From Shewanella benthica KT99 (lineage in GTDB: Bacteria; Pseudomonadota; Gammaproteobacteria; Enterobacterales; Shewanellaceae), in NCBI RefSeq assembly GCF_000172075.1, contig NZ_ABIC01000029.1:1-55787 (forward strand): DNA of 55,787 nucleotides, given 5' to 3'. Positions 7,191 through 16,848 of the stretch are shown here, in pieces (position 1 is the stretch's first letter; every line of letters begins with the position of its first letter). The notes under the pieces were generated by a model, which did no database searches, had not been told where the DNA came from, and was given only the letters and a program-made list of their open reading frames with translations. The translations under genes were made by a program, and so were the position numbers.

Positions 7191-8696
7191 ATGACCACTC
7201 AAGTGAAACATTATATCGACGGCCAGTTTATCGATGGTATCGGAAAGCAACAAATCTTGGTAACTAACCCTGCCAACAATCAAACCATCGCCATGATTAA
7301 TGCCGCCACCGTCCAAGAGGTGGAAACGGCCATAGCCAGTGCCAAATCAGCCTTCAAAAGCTGGAAAGAGGTGCCCGTTTCCGAGCGTGCCCGGGTGATG
7401 TTCAGATATCAGCATCTGCTGAAAGAACACCATGATGAACTGGCGACCATTCTGGCTCAAGAGACGGGTAAGACCTTCGATGATGCTAAAGGTGATGTCT
7501 GGCGTGGTATCGAAGTGGCCGAACATGCCTGTAATATCGCGACCCTGATCATGGGGGAAACCGTCGAGAATGTGGCCAGAGGCATAGATACTTATAGTTA
7601 CAGCCAACCTCTGGGTGTATGTGTCGGTATTACCCCGTTTAATTTTCCCGCCATGATCCCGCTGTGGATGTTCCCCTTGTCTATCGCCTGCGGTAACACC
7701 TTCGTACTCAAGCCTTCGGAGCAAGATCCCATGACGCCTCAGCGTCTGGTTGAGTTGTTCGAAGAGGCCGGTGCACCTAAGGGCGTGTTGCAGTTAGTGC
7801 ATGGTGATAAGACCGCGGTAGATGTGTTGTTGAATCATCCAGACATTAAGGCGATCTCTTTCGTAGGCTCTGTGGGCGTGGCTCAATATATCTATAAGAC
7901 AGGCACGGATAACCTCAAGCGTGTACAGGCGTTTGCCGGCGCTAAGAATCACTGTGTCGTTATGCCTGATGCCAATAAGCAGCAAGTGATCAATAACTTA
8001 GTCGGAGCCTCTGTGGGCGCGGCGGGTCAACGTTGTATGGCGCTATCGGTGGCAATATTTGTCGGCGCGGCCAAGGAGTGGATCCCTGAACTCAAGGAAG
8101 CCATTGCCAAGGTCAAACCCGGTCTGTGGGATGATAAAGAGGCGGGCTATGGCCCACTGATAAGCCCGGCAGCCAAAGCGCGAGTGCTGTCGCTTATCGC
8201 GCAAGGTAAGGCAGAGGGCGCCACGTGTCTGCTCGACGGTTCTGATTTTACCGTGCCAGGTTATGAATCCGGCAACTGGATTGGTCCGACTGTGTTTAGC
8301 AAGGTCACTACTGAGATGACCATCTATAAAGAGGAGATCTTCGGTCCAGTGTTGTGCTGCATGGAGTCCGATACCCTGGAAGAGGCCATCGAGATAGTCA
8401 ATGCCAGCCCCTATGGTAACGGTACCTCAATCTTTACCGCCAGTGGCGCGGTCGCGCGTAAATATCAGCATGAGATAGAAGTGGGTCAGGTGGGGATCAA
8501 TGTGCCTATTCCTGTGCCTTTACCCTTCTTCTCTTTCACCGGCTGGAAGGGTAGCTTTTATGGCGATCAGCATGCCTATGGTAAGCAGGCGGTGCGTTTC
8601 TATACTGAAACTAAGACCATCACGGCGCGCTGGTTCGAGTCACAGATAACTGACGCAGAACATGCAGCGCCCAACATGACGATTGAGCTGAAATAG
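7191..8696 (+). CDS. mmsA: CoA-acylating methylmalonate-semialdehyde dehydrogenase
   Basis: Oxidises methylmalonate semialdehyde (from valine) to propionyl-CoA with NAD and CoA. The 501-residue aldehyde dehydrogenase has catalytic Cys282 in [11 protein letters not shown], the nucleotide-fold motif FVGSVGVA, and the substrate signature [14 protein letters not shown] typical of MmsA. The ATG at 7191 is chosen over 7179 because GGGAAG lies just before it. A 148-bp gap separates it from the next gene, the only large gap in the operon, and I see no terminator in it. Confidence 0.93.
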   Translation: MTTQVKHYIDGQFIDGIGKQQILVTNPANNQTIAMINAATVQEVETAIASAKSAFKSWKEVPVSERARVMFRYQHLLKEHHDELATILAQETGKTFDDAKGDVWRGIEVAEHACNIATLIMGETVENVARGIDTYSYSQPLGVCVGITPFNFPAMIPLWMFPLSIACGNTFVLKPSEQDPMTPQRLVELFEEAGAPKGVLQLVHGDKTAVDVLLNHPDIKAISFVGSVGVAQYIYKTGTDNLKRVQAFAGAKNHCVVMPDANKQQVINNLVGASVGAAGQRCMALSVAIFVGAAKEWIPELKEAIAKVKPGLWDDKEAGYGPLISPAAKARVLSLIAQGKAEGATCLLDGSDFTVPGYESGNWIGPTVFSKVTTEMTIYKEEIFGPVLCCMESDTLEEAIEIVNASPYGNGTSIFTASGAVARKYQHEIEVGQVGINVPIPVPLPFFSFTGWKGSFYGDQHAYGKQAVRFYTETKTITARWFESQITDAEHAAPNMTIELK

Positions 8697-8844
8697 GCGG
8701 TTTTAGCTGCGCGCATCAAACTATTAGCTCTAAGCGGTAAGTGAAATTTGCGGGTTATTAGCGATGAACTATGCACTCAAGCCTAGACACTGAGTTTTTA
8801 GCAAAACGAATAACAACAATAAAAAACGAATTAGGAGACCATCG

Positions 8845-10002
8845 ATGGATTTTAACCTCAGTGATGATCAGCGCCAATTTGCCGATCTAGCCCAAAAGTT
8901 TTCACAAGACGAACTCGCCCCATTTGCCGCTCAATGGGATAGAGAACACCACTTCCCTAAAGATGTCATTCAACGCGCCGGAGAACTGGGTTTTTGCTCC
9001 CTGTATTCGCCACTGAGTGAAGGCGGCATGGGACTGTCACGTCTCGATTCATCAATTATCTTCGAGCAGCTATCCATGGGCTGTACATCCACCACTGCCA
9101 TGTTGACCATACATAATATGGTGACCTGGATGGTGACCAGTTTTGGCACCGAAACCTTAAGAAAGGAGTGGTCTGAGTCATTAACCACGGGGCAGAAACT
9201 GGCATCTTATTGTCTGACCGAAGCGGGCGCGGGCAGCGATGCTGCATCGCTTAAGACTAAAGCGGTGAGAGAGGGCGATGAGTATGTGATCTCCGGCACT
9301 AAGATGTTTATCTCAGGGGCCGGGGCGACCGAGCTATTAGTGGTCATGTGCCGCACCGGACAAGATGGACCTAAAGGCATCTCAGCCATAGTGGTCCCAG
9401 CCGATGCTAAAGGGGTCACCTATGGCAAGGCGGAAGATAAGATGGGCTGGAATGCTCAACCAACCCGGGAGATCACCTTCAATCAAGTGCGTGTACCGGT
9501 AACCAATCTATTGGGTGAAGAGGGACAAGGCTTCACCTTCGCCATGAAGGGGCTGGATGGCGGACGCATCAATATTGCCATCTGCTCGGTGGGTACGGCT
9601 CAGGCGGCGCTTGAGCGCGCCACTCAATATATGCAAGAGCGCCAGCAGTTTGGCAAACCCATCGCCACGTTTCAGGCGTTGCAATTTAAACTCGCCGACA
9701 TGGCGACTGAATTAGTGGCGGCAAGACAGCTAGTGCGTTTAGCGGCCTTTAAACTCGATTGTGGTGATCCGGAAGCCTCTGCGTACTGCGCCATGGCGAA
9801 ACGCTTCGCCACCGATGTCGGTTTTCAAGTCTGTGATGCGGCGTTGCAGCTGCACGGCGGCTATGGCTACCTACGTGAATATCCCCTAGAGCGTTATGTG
9901 CGTGATGTGCGCGTACACCAGATATTAGAAGGCACTAACGAGATCATGCGCTTGATTATTGCACGACGTTTGCTCGATGAGAGCGCCGGACAGATCTTGT
10001 AA
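8845..10002 (+). CDS. acyl-CoA dehydrogenase (probable isobutyryl-CoA dehydrogenase)
   Basis: FAD enzyme of 385 residues that oxidises a short branched acyl-CoA to its 2-enoyl form and passes electrons to ETF. Signatures present are CLTEAGAGSDAASLKTKA (FAD and substrate contact), QLHGGYGYLREYPLERYVRD and the catalytic Glu362 in ILEGTNEIMR. Isobutyryl-CoA is proposed as substrate from its position between mmsA and the hydratase/hydrolase pair of valine breakdown. A 2-methylbutyryl-CoA activity is also possible. It is preceded by TTAGGAGACCATCG. Confidence 0.9.
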   Translation: MDFNLSDDQRQFADLAQKFSQDELAPFAAQWDREHHFPKDVIQRAGELGFCSLYSPLSEGGMGLSRLDSSIIFEQLSMGCTSTTAMLTIHNMVTWMVTSFGTETLRKEWSESLTTGQKLASYCLTEAGAGSDAASLKTKAVREGDEYVISGTKMFISGAGATELLVVMCRTGQDGPKGISAIVVPADAKGVTYGKAEDKMGWNAQPTREITFNQVRVPVTNLLGEEGQGFTFAMKGLDGGRINIAICSVGTAQAALERATQYMQERQQFGKPIATFQALQFKLADMATELVAARQLVRLAAFKLDCGDPEASAYCAMAKRFATDVGFQVCDAALQLHGGYGYLREYPLERYVRDVRVHQILEGTNEIMRLIIARRLLDESAGQIL

Positions 10003-10027
10003 TAAGACTCATAAAAGGAAGTAACAG

Positions 10028-10801
10028 ATGACAGCCCTGATAGAGAAGATTGTAGGCAATACCGCAGTGATCACCATGAGCAATCCGCCAGCCAATACCT
10101 GGACCGTCCAGAGCCTGCAGCTGTTGAAGCAGAAAGTCGAGGCACTCAATGATAATCCGCAGATTTATGCCCTGGTCATCACAGGTGAAGGCGACAAGTT
10201 TTTCTCCGCTGGGGCCGATCTCAAGTTGTTTGCCGATGGCGATAAAGACAATGCTGCCAATATGGCCAAGTGTTTCGGTGAAGCGTTCGAAGCGTTAAGC
10301 GCATTTCGCGGTGTCTCCATCGCGGCAATCAATGGCTATGCCATGGGCGGCGGTTTAGAAGTGGCTCTGGCCTGTGATCTACGCATCGCCGAATCTCAGG
10401 CTGTGATGGCCTTGCCCGAAGCTAGCGTGGGCCTGCTTCCTTGTGCGGGGGGGACGCAAAATCTGGCGGCGCTCATCGGGGAAGGCTGGGCTAAGCGAAT
10501 GATCTTATGTGGTGAGCGACTGGGCGCACAGCAAGCTCTGCAGCTAAAACTGGTGGAGGAGGTGGTGGACACCGGAGCCTCTCTCGAGGCGGCCATGCAA
10601 TTAGCCGCCAAGGTGGCAAAGCAGAGCCCCAGCAGTATTAAAGCCTGTAAGACTCTGATCCAAGCCGGGCGAAATATGCCGAGAAACCAAGCCTTACCCA
10701 TAGAGCGCGAACTGTTTGTGGACCTGTTTGATACCCAAGATCAGGCAGAAGGGGTTGCGGCTTTCTTAGAGAAACGTAAGGCTAACTGGAAGAACTGCTG
10801 A
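10028..10801 (+). CDS. enoyl-CoA hydratase
   Basis: Crotonase-fold protein of 257 residues that would hydrate methacrylyl-CoA (valine) or tiglyl-CoA (isoleucine). The two catalytic glutamates are visible: Glu111 in GGGLEVALACD and Glu131 in ALPEASVGLLP. SAGADLK (60-66) forms the oxyanion hole. Its stop overlaps the next start by one base (TGATG), which implies translational coupling with the hydrolase. Confidence 0.9.
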   Translation: MTALIEKIVGNTAVITMSNPPANTWTVQSLQLLKQKVEALNDNPQIYALVITGEGDKFFSAGADLKLFADGDKDNAANMAKCFGEAFEALSAFRGVSIAAINGYAMGGGLEVALACDLRIAESQAVMALPEASVGLLPCAGGTQNLAALIGEGWAKRMILCGERLGAQQALQLKLVEEVVDTGASLEAAMQLAAKVAKQSPSSIKACKTLIQAGRNMPRNQALPIERELFVDLFDTQDQAEGVAAFLEKRKANWKNC

Positions 10802-11943
10802 TGACTCATTCAAGCAATAGTGTGGTATTTCAAACCTTAGGTACCGCCTCTGGCAAGCAGATTGGGGTCATGAGCCTGAATATGGAGCAAGCCCTTAATT
10901 CCATCAATCTCGAGATGGTGCAGCTGATGTTTGCTCAGCTTACGCGCTGGCAAGATGATGATGCTATCGCCATGGTGATGTTAGATGGCGCAGGCGAGAA
11001 AGCCTTCTGCGCCGGCGGTGATGTCAGGGCCATCTATCATGCATCTGTTGCCACGCCGGGTGAGCTCACCGAGCAGGCGACAGAATTCTTTGAGCAGGAA
11101 TATAGACTCGATTATCTTATCGATACCTATGCTAAACCTATTTTAGTCTGGGGAACGGGTATCGTCATGGGAGGAGGCCTTGGCCTGATGATGGGGGCGA
11201 GTCATCGTGTGGTGACCGAGCGTTCACGTATCGCCATGCCTGAGGTGACCATAGGCCTGTATCCCGATGTCGGTGGCAGCTATTTTCTTAATCGTATGCC
11301 GGGAAAGCTGGGTTTGTTTCTGGGGCTGACGGCTTATAATATGAATGCTGCCGATGCAAAATACGTGGGGATCGCTAATTACTATATTGAAGATGATGAT
11401 AAACAGCACTTGCTCGATAGCTTAGCCTGCCTAAATTGGGGAGGTGATACCCAGGTTAATCACAGCTTGCTGAGCGATGAACTCAATCGCACCGGAACCA
11501 AAGCGAGCGCAGGGTTAGCCAAGGGGCAACTCGAGATGCATAAAGATGACATCGATGTACTGATGTCGGGCTCGCTCAACGAGATAATGGCTCGAGTCGG
11601 TGAGCTTAAGCTTAAGGAGTCTTGGTTAGCGCGTCCCATCGAGACTATGCTGTCTGGTAGCCCCATCAGCTTGCAACTTATTTATCGCCAAGCGCACTTA
11701 GGCATAGACTTGAGTCTGGCTGAAGTATTTAGGTTCGAGCTTGGCTTGAGTGTGAACTGCTGCGCGCTGGGAGATTTCTCTGAAGGAGTGAGGGCGCTAC
11801 TTATCGATAAAGATCGCCATCCCCAGTGGAAGTTTAACCGAGTGGAGGATGTGCCCACTCGCTTAATCGCGCAGATGCTGAGTTCACCTTGGTCTGTAGC
11901 ATCGCATCCTCTAGCTAAGCTTGAAATGAGTCTCGGGGAATAA
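10801..11943 (+). CDS. 3-hydroxyisobutyryl-CoA hydrolase
   Basis: Crotonase-fold thioesterase of 380 residues that releases 3-hydroxyisobutyrate, the step special to valine degradation. Glu148 (AMPEVTIGLYP) and Asp156 (YPDVGGS) are the pair that distinguishes the hydrolase from hydratases, and GGGLGLMMG is conserved. Longer than simple hydratases, as expected. It lies between the hydratase (1-base overlap) and mmsB, in the pathway order. Confidence 0.9.
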   Translation: MTHSSNSVVFQTLGTASGKQIGVMSLNMEQALNSINLEMVQLMFAQLTRWQDDDAIAMVMLDGAGEKAFCAGGDVRAIYHASVATPGELTEQATEFFEQEYRLDYLIDTYAKPILVWGTGIVMGGGLGLMMGASHRVVTERSRIAMPEVTIGLYPDVGGSYFLNRMPGKLGLFLGLTAYNMNAADAKYVGIANYYIEDDDKQHLLDSLACLNWGGDTQVNHSLLSDELNRTGTKASAGLAKGQLEMHKDDIDVLMSGSLNEIMARVGELKLKESWLARPIETMLSGSPISLQLIYRQAHLGIDLSLAEVFRFELGLSVNCCALGDFSEGVRALLIDKDRHPQWKFNRVEDVPTRLIAQMLSSPWSVASHPLAKLEMSLGE

Positions 11944-11962
11944 TTTTCTTAAGGAGTGTTAG

Positions 11963-12865
11963 ATGACAAGTATCGCATTTATCGGATTGGGACATATGGG
12001 CGCGCCTATGGCGGCCAATTTAGTCAAGTCAGGCGTGATGGTTAAGGTGTTCGATCTCGTCCCCGAGGCGATGAAGTCTCTTACTGACGTTGGCGCGCTT
12101 GCAGCCAAGAGCGCCTGCGGCGCTGCATCGGGTGCCGATGTGGTGATCACCATGCTGCCGGCCGGCAAACATGTTCGCGCGCTCTACTTAGGTGAAGGCA
12201 GCTCAGATAAGGGCTTACTCGATGTGCTGGCCGCGGGGACTTTATTGATCGATTGCTCGACCATAGATGCCCAGAGCGCTAAACATGTCGCCGAAGTAGC
12301 AGCGAGTAAGGGATTTGAGTTTGTCGATGCGCCCGTATCGGGTGGCACTGCAGGCGCGGCGGCCGGGACATTAACCTTTATCTGCGGTGGCAGCGACAGT
12401 GGGTTTGAGCAAGCCTCTAAGGTGCTAAGCCATATGGGTGCCAATATTTTACACGCCGGTGGACCCGGCGCCGGTCAGGTGGCCAAAATTTGTAATAACA
12501 TGCTTTTGTCAGTGCTGATGATAGCCACCAGCGAATCTCTGCAGATGGGAATTGACCATGGCTTAGATCCTAAGGTGTTATCTGAGATTATGAAGGTCAG
12601 TAGTGGGGGTAATTGGACGCTAGATAAATATAATCCTTGTCCGGATGTGATGGAGTCTGTACCGTCGTCGAATGGTTATCAGGGCGGCTTCATGGTCGAT
12701 CTTATGGTTAAAGATCTTGGCCTATCCCAAGAGGCGGCATTACTGACGAATTCCTGTACGCCCATGGGCGCGCTAGCACGCAGTTTATATGTGAACCATG
12801 CTCGTCAAGGCAATGGCACACGAGATTTTTCTAGTATTTTTGAACAGTTTTCTAATATTCAATAA
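11963..12865 (+). CDS. mmsB: 3-hydroxyisobutyrate dehydrogenase
   Basis: NAD-dependent oxidation of 3-hydroxyisobutyrate to methylmalonate semialdehyde, the substrate of MmsA. The 300-residue protein starts with the nucleotide-binding FIGLGHMGAPMAANL. It has the substrate signature DAPVSGGTAGAAAGTL at about 122-136 and the catalytic Lys175 in GQVAKICNNM. The ribosome site AAGGAG is well placed. Confidence 0.93.
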   Translation: MTSIAFIGLGHMGAPMAANLVKSGVMVKVFDLVPEAMKSLTDVGALAAKSACGAASGADVVITMLPAGKHVRALYLGEGSSDKGLLDVLAAGTLLIDCSTIDAQSAKHVAEVAASKGFEFVDAPVSGGTAGAAAGTLTFICGGSDSGFEQASKVLSHMGANILHAGGPGAGQVAKICNNMLLSVLMIATSESLQMGIDHGLDPKVLSEIMKVSSGGNWTLDKYNPCPDVMESVPSSNGYQGGFMVDLMVKDLGLSQEAALLTNSCTPMGALARSLYVNHARQGNGTRDFSSIFEQFSNIQ

Positions 12866-12887
12866 ATTAAAAGCAAAGGGTAACACG

Positions 12888-13646
12888 ATGGATTTAAAAG
12901 ATAAGGTAGTGGTTATTACTGGTGGTGCTGGTGGACTTGGTTTGGCTATGGCGGTGGATTTAGCCGAAGCTGGCGCTAAATTGGCCCTTATCGATATCGA
13001 TCAAGAGAAGCTTGAACGTGCTTGCGCCGATATTGGCGACAGAGCAGAAGTACAAGGTTATGCCTTTGATATTACCTCAGAAGAAGATGTGGTGGCGGGT
13101 TTCGGTTTTATTCTGGAAGATTTCGGTCAAGTGAATGTGCTTATCAACAATGCAGGGATCTTATCCGACGGCATGCTAGTCAAAGCCAAAGACGGTAAGG
13201 TGACAGACCGTATGTCATATGAGCAGTTTCAGTCGGTGATTAACGTCAACTTAACTGGCTCATTCCTCTGTGGACGTGAAGCTGCGGCTGCCATGATCGA
13301 GTCTAAGCAAGAAGGCGTGATCATCAACATCTCCAGCTTAGCCAAGGCAGGCAATATGGGTCAGACTAACTATTCGGCTTCTAAAGCGGGTGTGGCTGCT
13401 ATGTCTGTCGGCTGGGCGAAAGAGTTGGCAAGATACAATATTCGTAGCGCCGCGGTAGCACCAGGTGTGATTGAAACTGAAATGACGGCTGCGATGAAGC
13501 CTGAAGCGTTAGCCCGTATGGAGAAAATGGTGCCAGTAGGCCGTCTGGGTCAACCTAGCGAGATATCATCGACGGTTAAGTTCATCATAGAGAACGATTA
13601 CGTTAACGGCCGTGTATTCGAGATTGATGGCGGCATACGTATATAG
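12888..13646 (+). CDS. short-chain dehydrogenase (probable 3-hydroxy-2-methylbutyryl-CoA dehydrogenase)
   Basis: Classical SDR of 252 residues: TGGAGGLG cofactor loop (11-18), NNAG (87-90), and the catalytic serine of NISS with Tyr172 and Lys176 (YSASK). Asp36 after the second strand favours NAD over NADP. The last gene of the operon, it most likely oxidises 3-hydroxy-2-methylbutyryl-CoA to the thiolase's substrate, which would close the isoleucine branch. A 3-oxoacyl reductase label would fit the fold equally. The ATG at 12888 is chosen; an ATG 90 bases upstream lies inside mmsB. Confidence 0.82.
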   Translation: MDLKDKVVVITGGAGGLGLAMAVDLAEAGAKLALIDIDQEKLERACADIGDRAEVQGYAFDITSEEDVVAGFGFILEDFGQVNVLINNAGILSDGMLVKAKDGKVTDRMSYEQFQSVINVNLTGSFLCGREAAAAMIESKQEGVIINISSLAKAGNMGQTNYSASKAGVAAMSVGWAKELARYNIRSAAVAPGVIETEMTAAMKPEALARMEKMVPVGRLGQPSEISSTVKFIIENDYVNGRVFEIDGGIRI

Positions 13647-13714
13647 ACTCGAGTGTTTACAACCTGGGAGCGAATTTCTAGGCTCTAATTTCTAAGACAA
13701 GTATGATAAATAGT

Positions 13715-13737
13715 AAAACGGGCTTAGGCCCGTTTTT
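13715..13737 (+). terminator. Rho-independent terminator of the branched-chain operon
   Basis: AAAACGGGC-TTAG-GCCCGTTTT followed by further T. The perfect 9-bp stem lies 70 bases after the SDR stop. Confidence 0.88.
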
Positions 13738-13870
13738 TGTTGCTCTGGATTCATGCGGTTAAGATTATCCTTGTGACAGGCTTTAATAATTACACTCACA
13801 CAAGTACTTACATATGTGCTTATGATACGTGATAATGTTCGATGTTAATCAATGGGGGAAAGCTGAGTTG

Positions 13871-14113
13871 ATGTTCGATAAAAAGATGGTCTGGCTGGAA
13901 AAAACGGTAAGACGTTTGATGTTGCTGGTGGGGGGAATGGGCTTGATCGTTATCTATTCGGGTTTCTTCTATCTGATGTTCAAGGGCACTGATACATCAT
14001 TTTTGCCATGGTACCTTCTGCTGTCTCCCTGGATTTGTATCTATTTCGGCCTGACTCAGGCCAGGCAGTTAGCGGTTATTTTATGGTTTAAGCAGAAATT
14101 AACTCGAAAATAA
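13871..14113 (+). CDS. small two-helix inner-membrane protein
   Basis: About 80 residues with two hydrophobic segments (roughly 17-40 and 48-63) and basic flanks, ending KQKLTRK. No family is recognised. The start at 13871 (MFDKKMVW) is preferred because GGGGGAAAG lies eight bases before it; earlier in-frame starts are GTG 13829 and ATG 13835. It ends 32 bases before the most likely start of the S9-family lipoprotein, so the two are probably co-transcribed. Confidence 0.6.
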   Translation: MFDKKMVWLEKTVRRLMLLVGGMGLIVIYSGFFYLMFKGTDTSFLPWYLLLSPWICIYFGLTQARQLAVILWFKQKLTRK

Positions 14114-14145
14114 TGATGACCTTTATATGGAAACAGGAGCCAACA

Positions 14146-16185
14146 GTGAGACACCATTTTTATTTTATCCCTTTATTGTCATTGTTGCTCTTATGTTTGC
14201 TAACGGCATGCGGTAAACCGGATCCTGTTGAAACAATTGATAAACGAAGTGGCCTTAAAGTTGCGGCTTATGGCAGCTGGCTGTCACCGATAACAGCGGA
14301 AGATGTTTATGGTTTATCAGATGATTTTGGTGAATTGCAGAGCGTCAACGGTGCCCTCTATTTTGTTCAATCGGACTCATCGGCTCAGGGTAAGATTGGC
14401 ATCAAGCGTCTGGAGACTGGCGCAAACTTGATCGATGCGGTGAGCTCGGCATTCGATGTCAGATCTACTGTACATGAATATGGCGGCTCGCCATTTCTTG
14501 GTATTGGTCAGAGTATTTTTGCCTCCAAAGCAGAAGATCAGCTGCTCTATCGCTTCGCGCCCAACCAAGTACCTGTGCCACTCACACCGGCCGGAACACG
14601 TCATGGAGATTGTATCTCCTATCCTAAAGGTTCACGAATTATCTGTGTCAGGGAAGATCATCGTGGTGAGGGGGAGTCGGTTACCAGTCTGGTGGCACTT
14701 AACCTGAATTTCTCCAATGAAGGCGAGACTATGGTCATTGGGGCTGATTTCTATTCTTCGCCTAAAATCTCTTCGGCTCAGAATCACCTAGTCTGGATCT
14801 CCTGGCAACATCCTAATATGCCTTGGGATAATACCCAACTTTGGATTGGAGACATAGAACCTAAGGGGGGACTTAAGAATGCCAGGAGGTTAATACCTGA
14901 TAAGCAAGGTTCCATAACCCAGCCGCTCTTTAGCCCAGCGGGAGTGCTCTATTTTGTTGCCGATTTTGACAATTGGTGGAACTTGTATCGCATTAACCCC
15001 GAGGGCGAGTTGGAGCAGGTGTTGGATAAAGATGCCGAGTTTGCAGTACCTGACTGGAAGTTGGGTAATCATAATTATGCCTTCGAGTCAGATAATATCA
15101 TCATTGCCAGTTACAGTGATAAAGGAAAAGCTTCACTGATTAGAATTTTTCTCGATACCGGTATCACCGAGTCCATTGCCGTCGATTTCGGCGAGATATC
15201 TCAGGTGGTGAAGGGGGAAGAGGGCATTTACTTTGTCGGGGCTAAAGTGACTCCGGAAAAAGGGATCTATAAGGTGAAAGGACGAGGGGTGGCGCTTATC
15301 TACTCACCGGAACTTGCGACAGTCGATCCTAATTATATCTCCAGAGCCGTAAGTGTCAGCCTGAAATCCACTGACGGTGTCACTATCTATGGTTATTTTT
15401 ATGGCGCGAGAAACCCTGACTTTATTGGCCTCAGCGGCTCAATACCTCCCTTGCTGGTCATGCTCCATGGCGGACCGACTGCCAAAGCCAGTTTGGCATT
15501 TCGGCGGGATATTCAATACTGGACCAGCCGTGGTTTTGCGGTGCTGGATCTCAATTATCGTGGCAGCTCAGGTTTCGGGCGAGAATATCGTCAAAGCCTG
15601 TATGGGAAATGGGGCGTCGCCGATGTGGAAGACGCCGTGCGGGCGGCCGGATATTTGGTCAATAAGGGCTGGGTTGATGGCACTAAACTTGCGATGAGAG
15701 GGGCCAATGCCGGAGGGCTTACCGTGTTATCGGCACTGGTGTTCTACGATACGTTTAAAGCGGGTGTGAGTTATGCGGGCATCAGTGATATGGAGGTGTT
15801 GAGCCGAGATGCGCATAAGTTTGAGTCCAGTTATTTAGAATTACTGGTGGGTAAAAATTCAGCCGAAAATAACCTGTATCGTGAACGCTCTCCATTATAT
15901 CACCTCGACAGGCTAAATGAGCCCTTGTTGCTGATCCAGGGAGGTGATGACACTGTGGTATTGGCTAAGCAATCCATAGAGGTATTTAATCAACTCAAAG
16001 CGCGAGGGGTCCCCGTAGCTTATCTCGAATTCGAGGGCGAGGGGCATAGTTTGAGGGATCCGGTAAATCAAATGATCGCTATCGAAGCCGAGCTGTATTT
16101 TTATGGCAAGGTGTTTGGGTTCACTCCCGCAGGTGATATTCCCGCATTGAAAATTGACAATGCCCACCGACTAAAAAAACACTAA
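14146..16185 (+). CDS. S9 prolyl-oligopeptidase-family lipoprotein lacking the catalytic serine
   Basis: A 679-residue exported protein: lipobox LTAC at Cys22, an N-terminal beta-propeller-like half, and a C-terminal alpha/beta hydrolase domain (LLVMLHGGPTAKA onward). In this family the nucleophile sits in GxSxGG. Here the motif reads RGANAGGLTVL, with Asn521 in place of serine (codon AAT at 15706-15708). The remaining triad, Asp602 (QGGDDTVV) and His634 (GEGHSL), is intact and the frame is unbroken. A GTG at 14146 with AGGAG six bases before it is the best start; the ATG at 14113 lacks one. It is probably a pseudoenzyme or a very weak peptidase. Confidence 0.85.
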   Translation: MRHHFYFIPLLSLLLLCLLTACGKPDPVETIDKRSGLKVAAYGSWLSPITAEDVYGLSDDFGELQSVNGALYFVQSDSSAQGKIGIKRLETGANLIDAVSSAFDVRSTVHEYGGSPFLGIGQSIFASKAEDQLLYRFAPNQVPVPLTPAGTRHGDCISYPKGSRIICVREDHRGEGESVTSLVALNLNFSNEGETMVIGADFYSSPKISSAQNHLVWISWQHPNMPWDNTQLWIGDIEPKGGLKNARRLIPDKQGSITQPLFSPAGVLYFVADFDNWWNLYRINPEGELEQVLDKDAEFAVPDWKLGNHNYAFESDNIIIASYSDKGKASLIRIFLDTGITESIAVDFGEISQVVKGEEGIYFVGAKVTPEKGIYKVKGRGVALIYSPELATVDPNYISRAVSVSLKSTDGVTIYGYFYGARNPDFIGLSGSIPPLLVMLHGGPTAKASLAFRRDIQYWTSRGFAVLDLNYRGSSGFGREYRQSLYGKWGVADVEDAVRAAGYLVNKGWVDGTKLAMRGANAGGLTVLSALVFYDTFKAGVSYAGISDMEVLSRDAHKFESSYLELLVGKNSAENNLYRERSPLYHLDRLNEPLLLIQGGDDTVVLAKQSIEVFNQLKARGVPVAYLEFEGEGHSLRDPVNQMIAIEAELYFYGKVFGFTPAGDIPALKIDNAHRLKKH

Positions 16186-16247
16186 ATACCGGAATTCACT
16201 ATTATTAGATTGATCTGTTAGGCCATCAAGTTGCTGGATTAGCCAGA

Positions 16248-16631
16248 CTATTCACTGAGTCCGCTCAGTATGGCGCAGTCCGGTTGATGGCCGCCGCGAC
16301 AATCCTTAATCAGATGCTTTAATTGACTCTCGAGTGCCTGTAACTTGGTTATTCTTTCACTCACCATGTCCAGATGAGTCTTAGCCAAGCGTTTTACATC
16401 TTCGGCATCTCTGTCTTGATTGAGCTTGAGGTCGAGCAGAGAACGGCAATCATCTAAAGAGAAGCCTAAGTCGCGACTGTGACTGATAAAGTTAAGGGAG
16501 TCGATCTGTGGTTGATCATATTCTCTGTAGCCATTTTCACCCCGCGTGGCGCAGATAAGGCCTATGTCGTGGTAATAACGAATACTCTTAATCGATAGAC
16601 CGGTCTTTTTTGCTACTTCACCAATTTTCAT
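16248..16631 (-). CDS. cueR: MerR-family copper-responsive regulator
   Basis: 127-residue activator: N-terminal winged helix (KIGEVAKKTGLSIKSIRYY), a long dimerisation helix, and the metal loop with Cys111 and Cys119 (CRGGHQPDCAIL). Those two cysteines in this spacing mark Cu(I)/Ag(I)-sensing CueR proteins. It is divergent from copA, whose promoter has the 19-bp spacer MerR proteins act on. The start at 16631 is taken for its distance from AGG; two ATGs lie in a row there. A label of HmrR would be equivalent. Confidence 0.88.
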   Translation of the reverse strand: MKIGEVAKKTGLSIKSIRYYHDIGLICATRGENGYREYDQPQIDSLNFISHSRDLGFSLDDCRSLLDLKLNQDRDAEDVKRLAKTHLDMVSERITKLQALESQLKHLIKDCRGGHQPDCAILSGLSE

Positions 16632-16731
16632 CATAAGCCTCATTAGGTATTCACTACGCGCTCAAAATCTGCTCAAAAGCAATCGAGTGAGAGTCAAATT
16701 CAGCAAAGTGTTTTTAATTTCCAATAAGGGT

Positions 16732-16762
16732 TTGACTCTCCCATTAGGGGAGACATTAACCT
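16732..16762 (+). promoter_or_regulatory. CueR-type promoter of copA
   Basis: -35 TTGACT (16732-16737) and -10 TAACCT (16757-16762) are 19 bp apart, the over-long spacing that MerR-type activators correct. The dyad CTCCC-ATTA-GGGGAG (16738-16752) fills the spacer. Confidence 0.85.
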
Positions 16763-16848
16763 AAGTGCAGTGAAATGGGAACAAGCTAGTTAAATAACTG
16801 ACTTAAACAGCCTTGATCGAGACTCAATTTTTTGAGTATGGGGAATCA

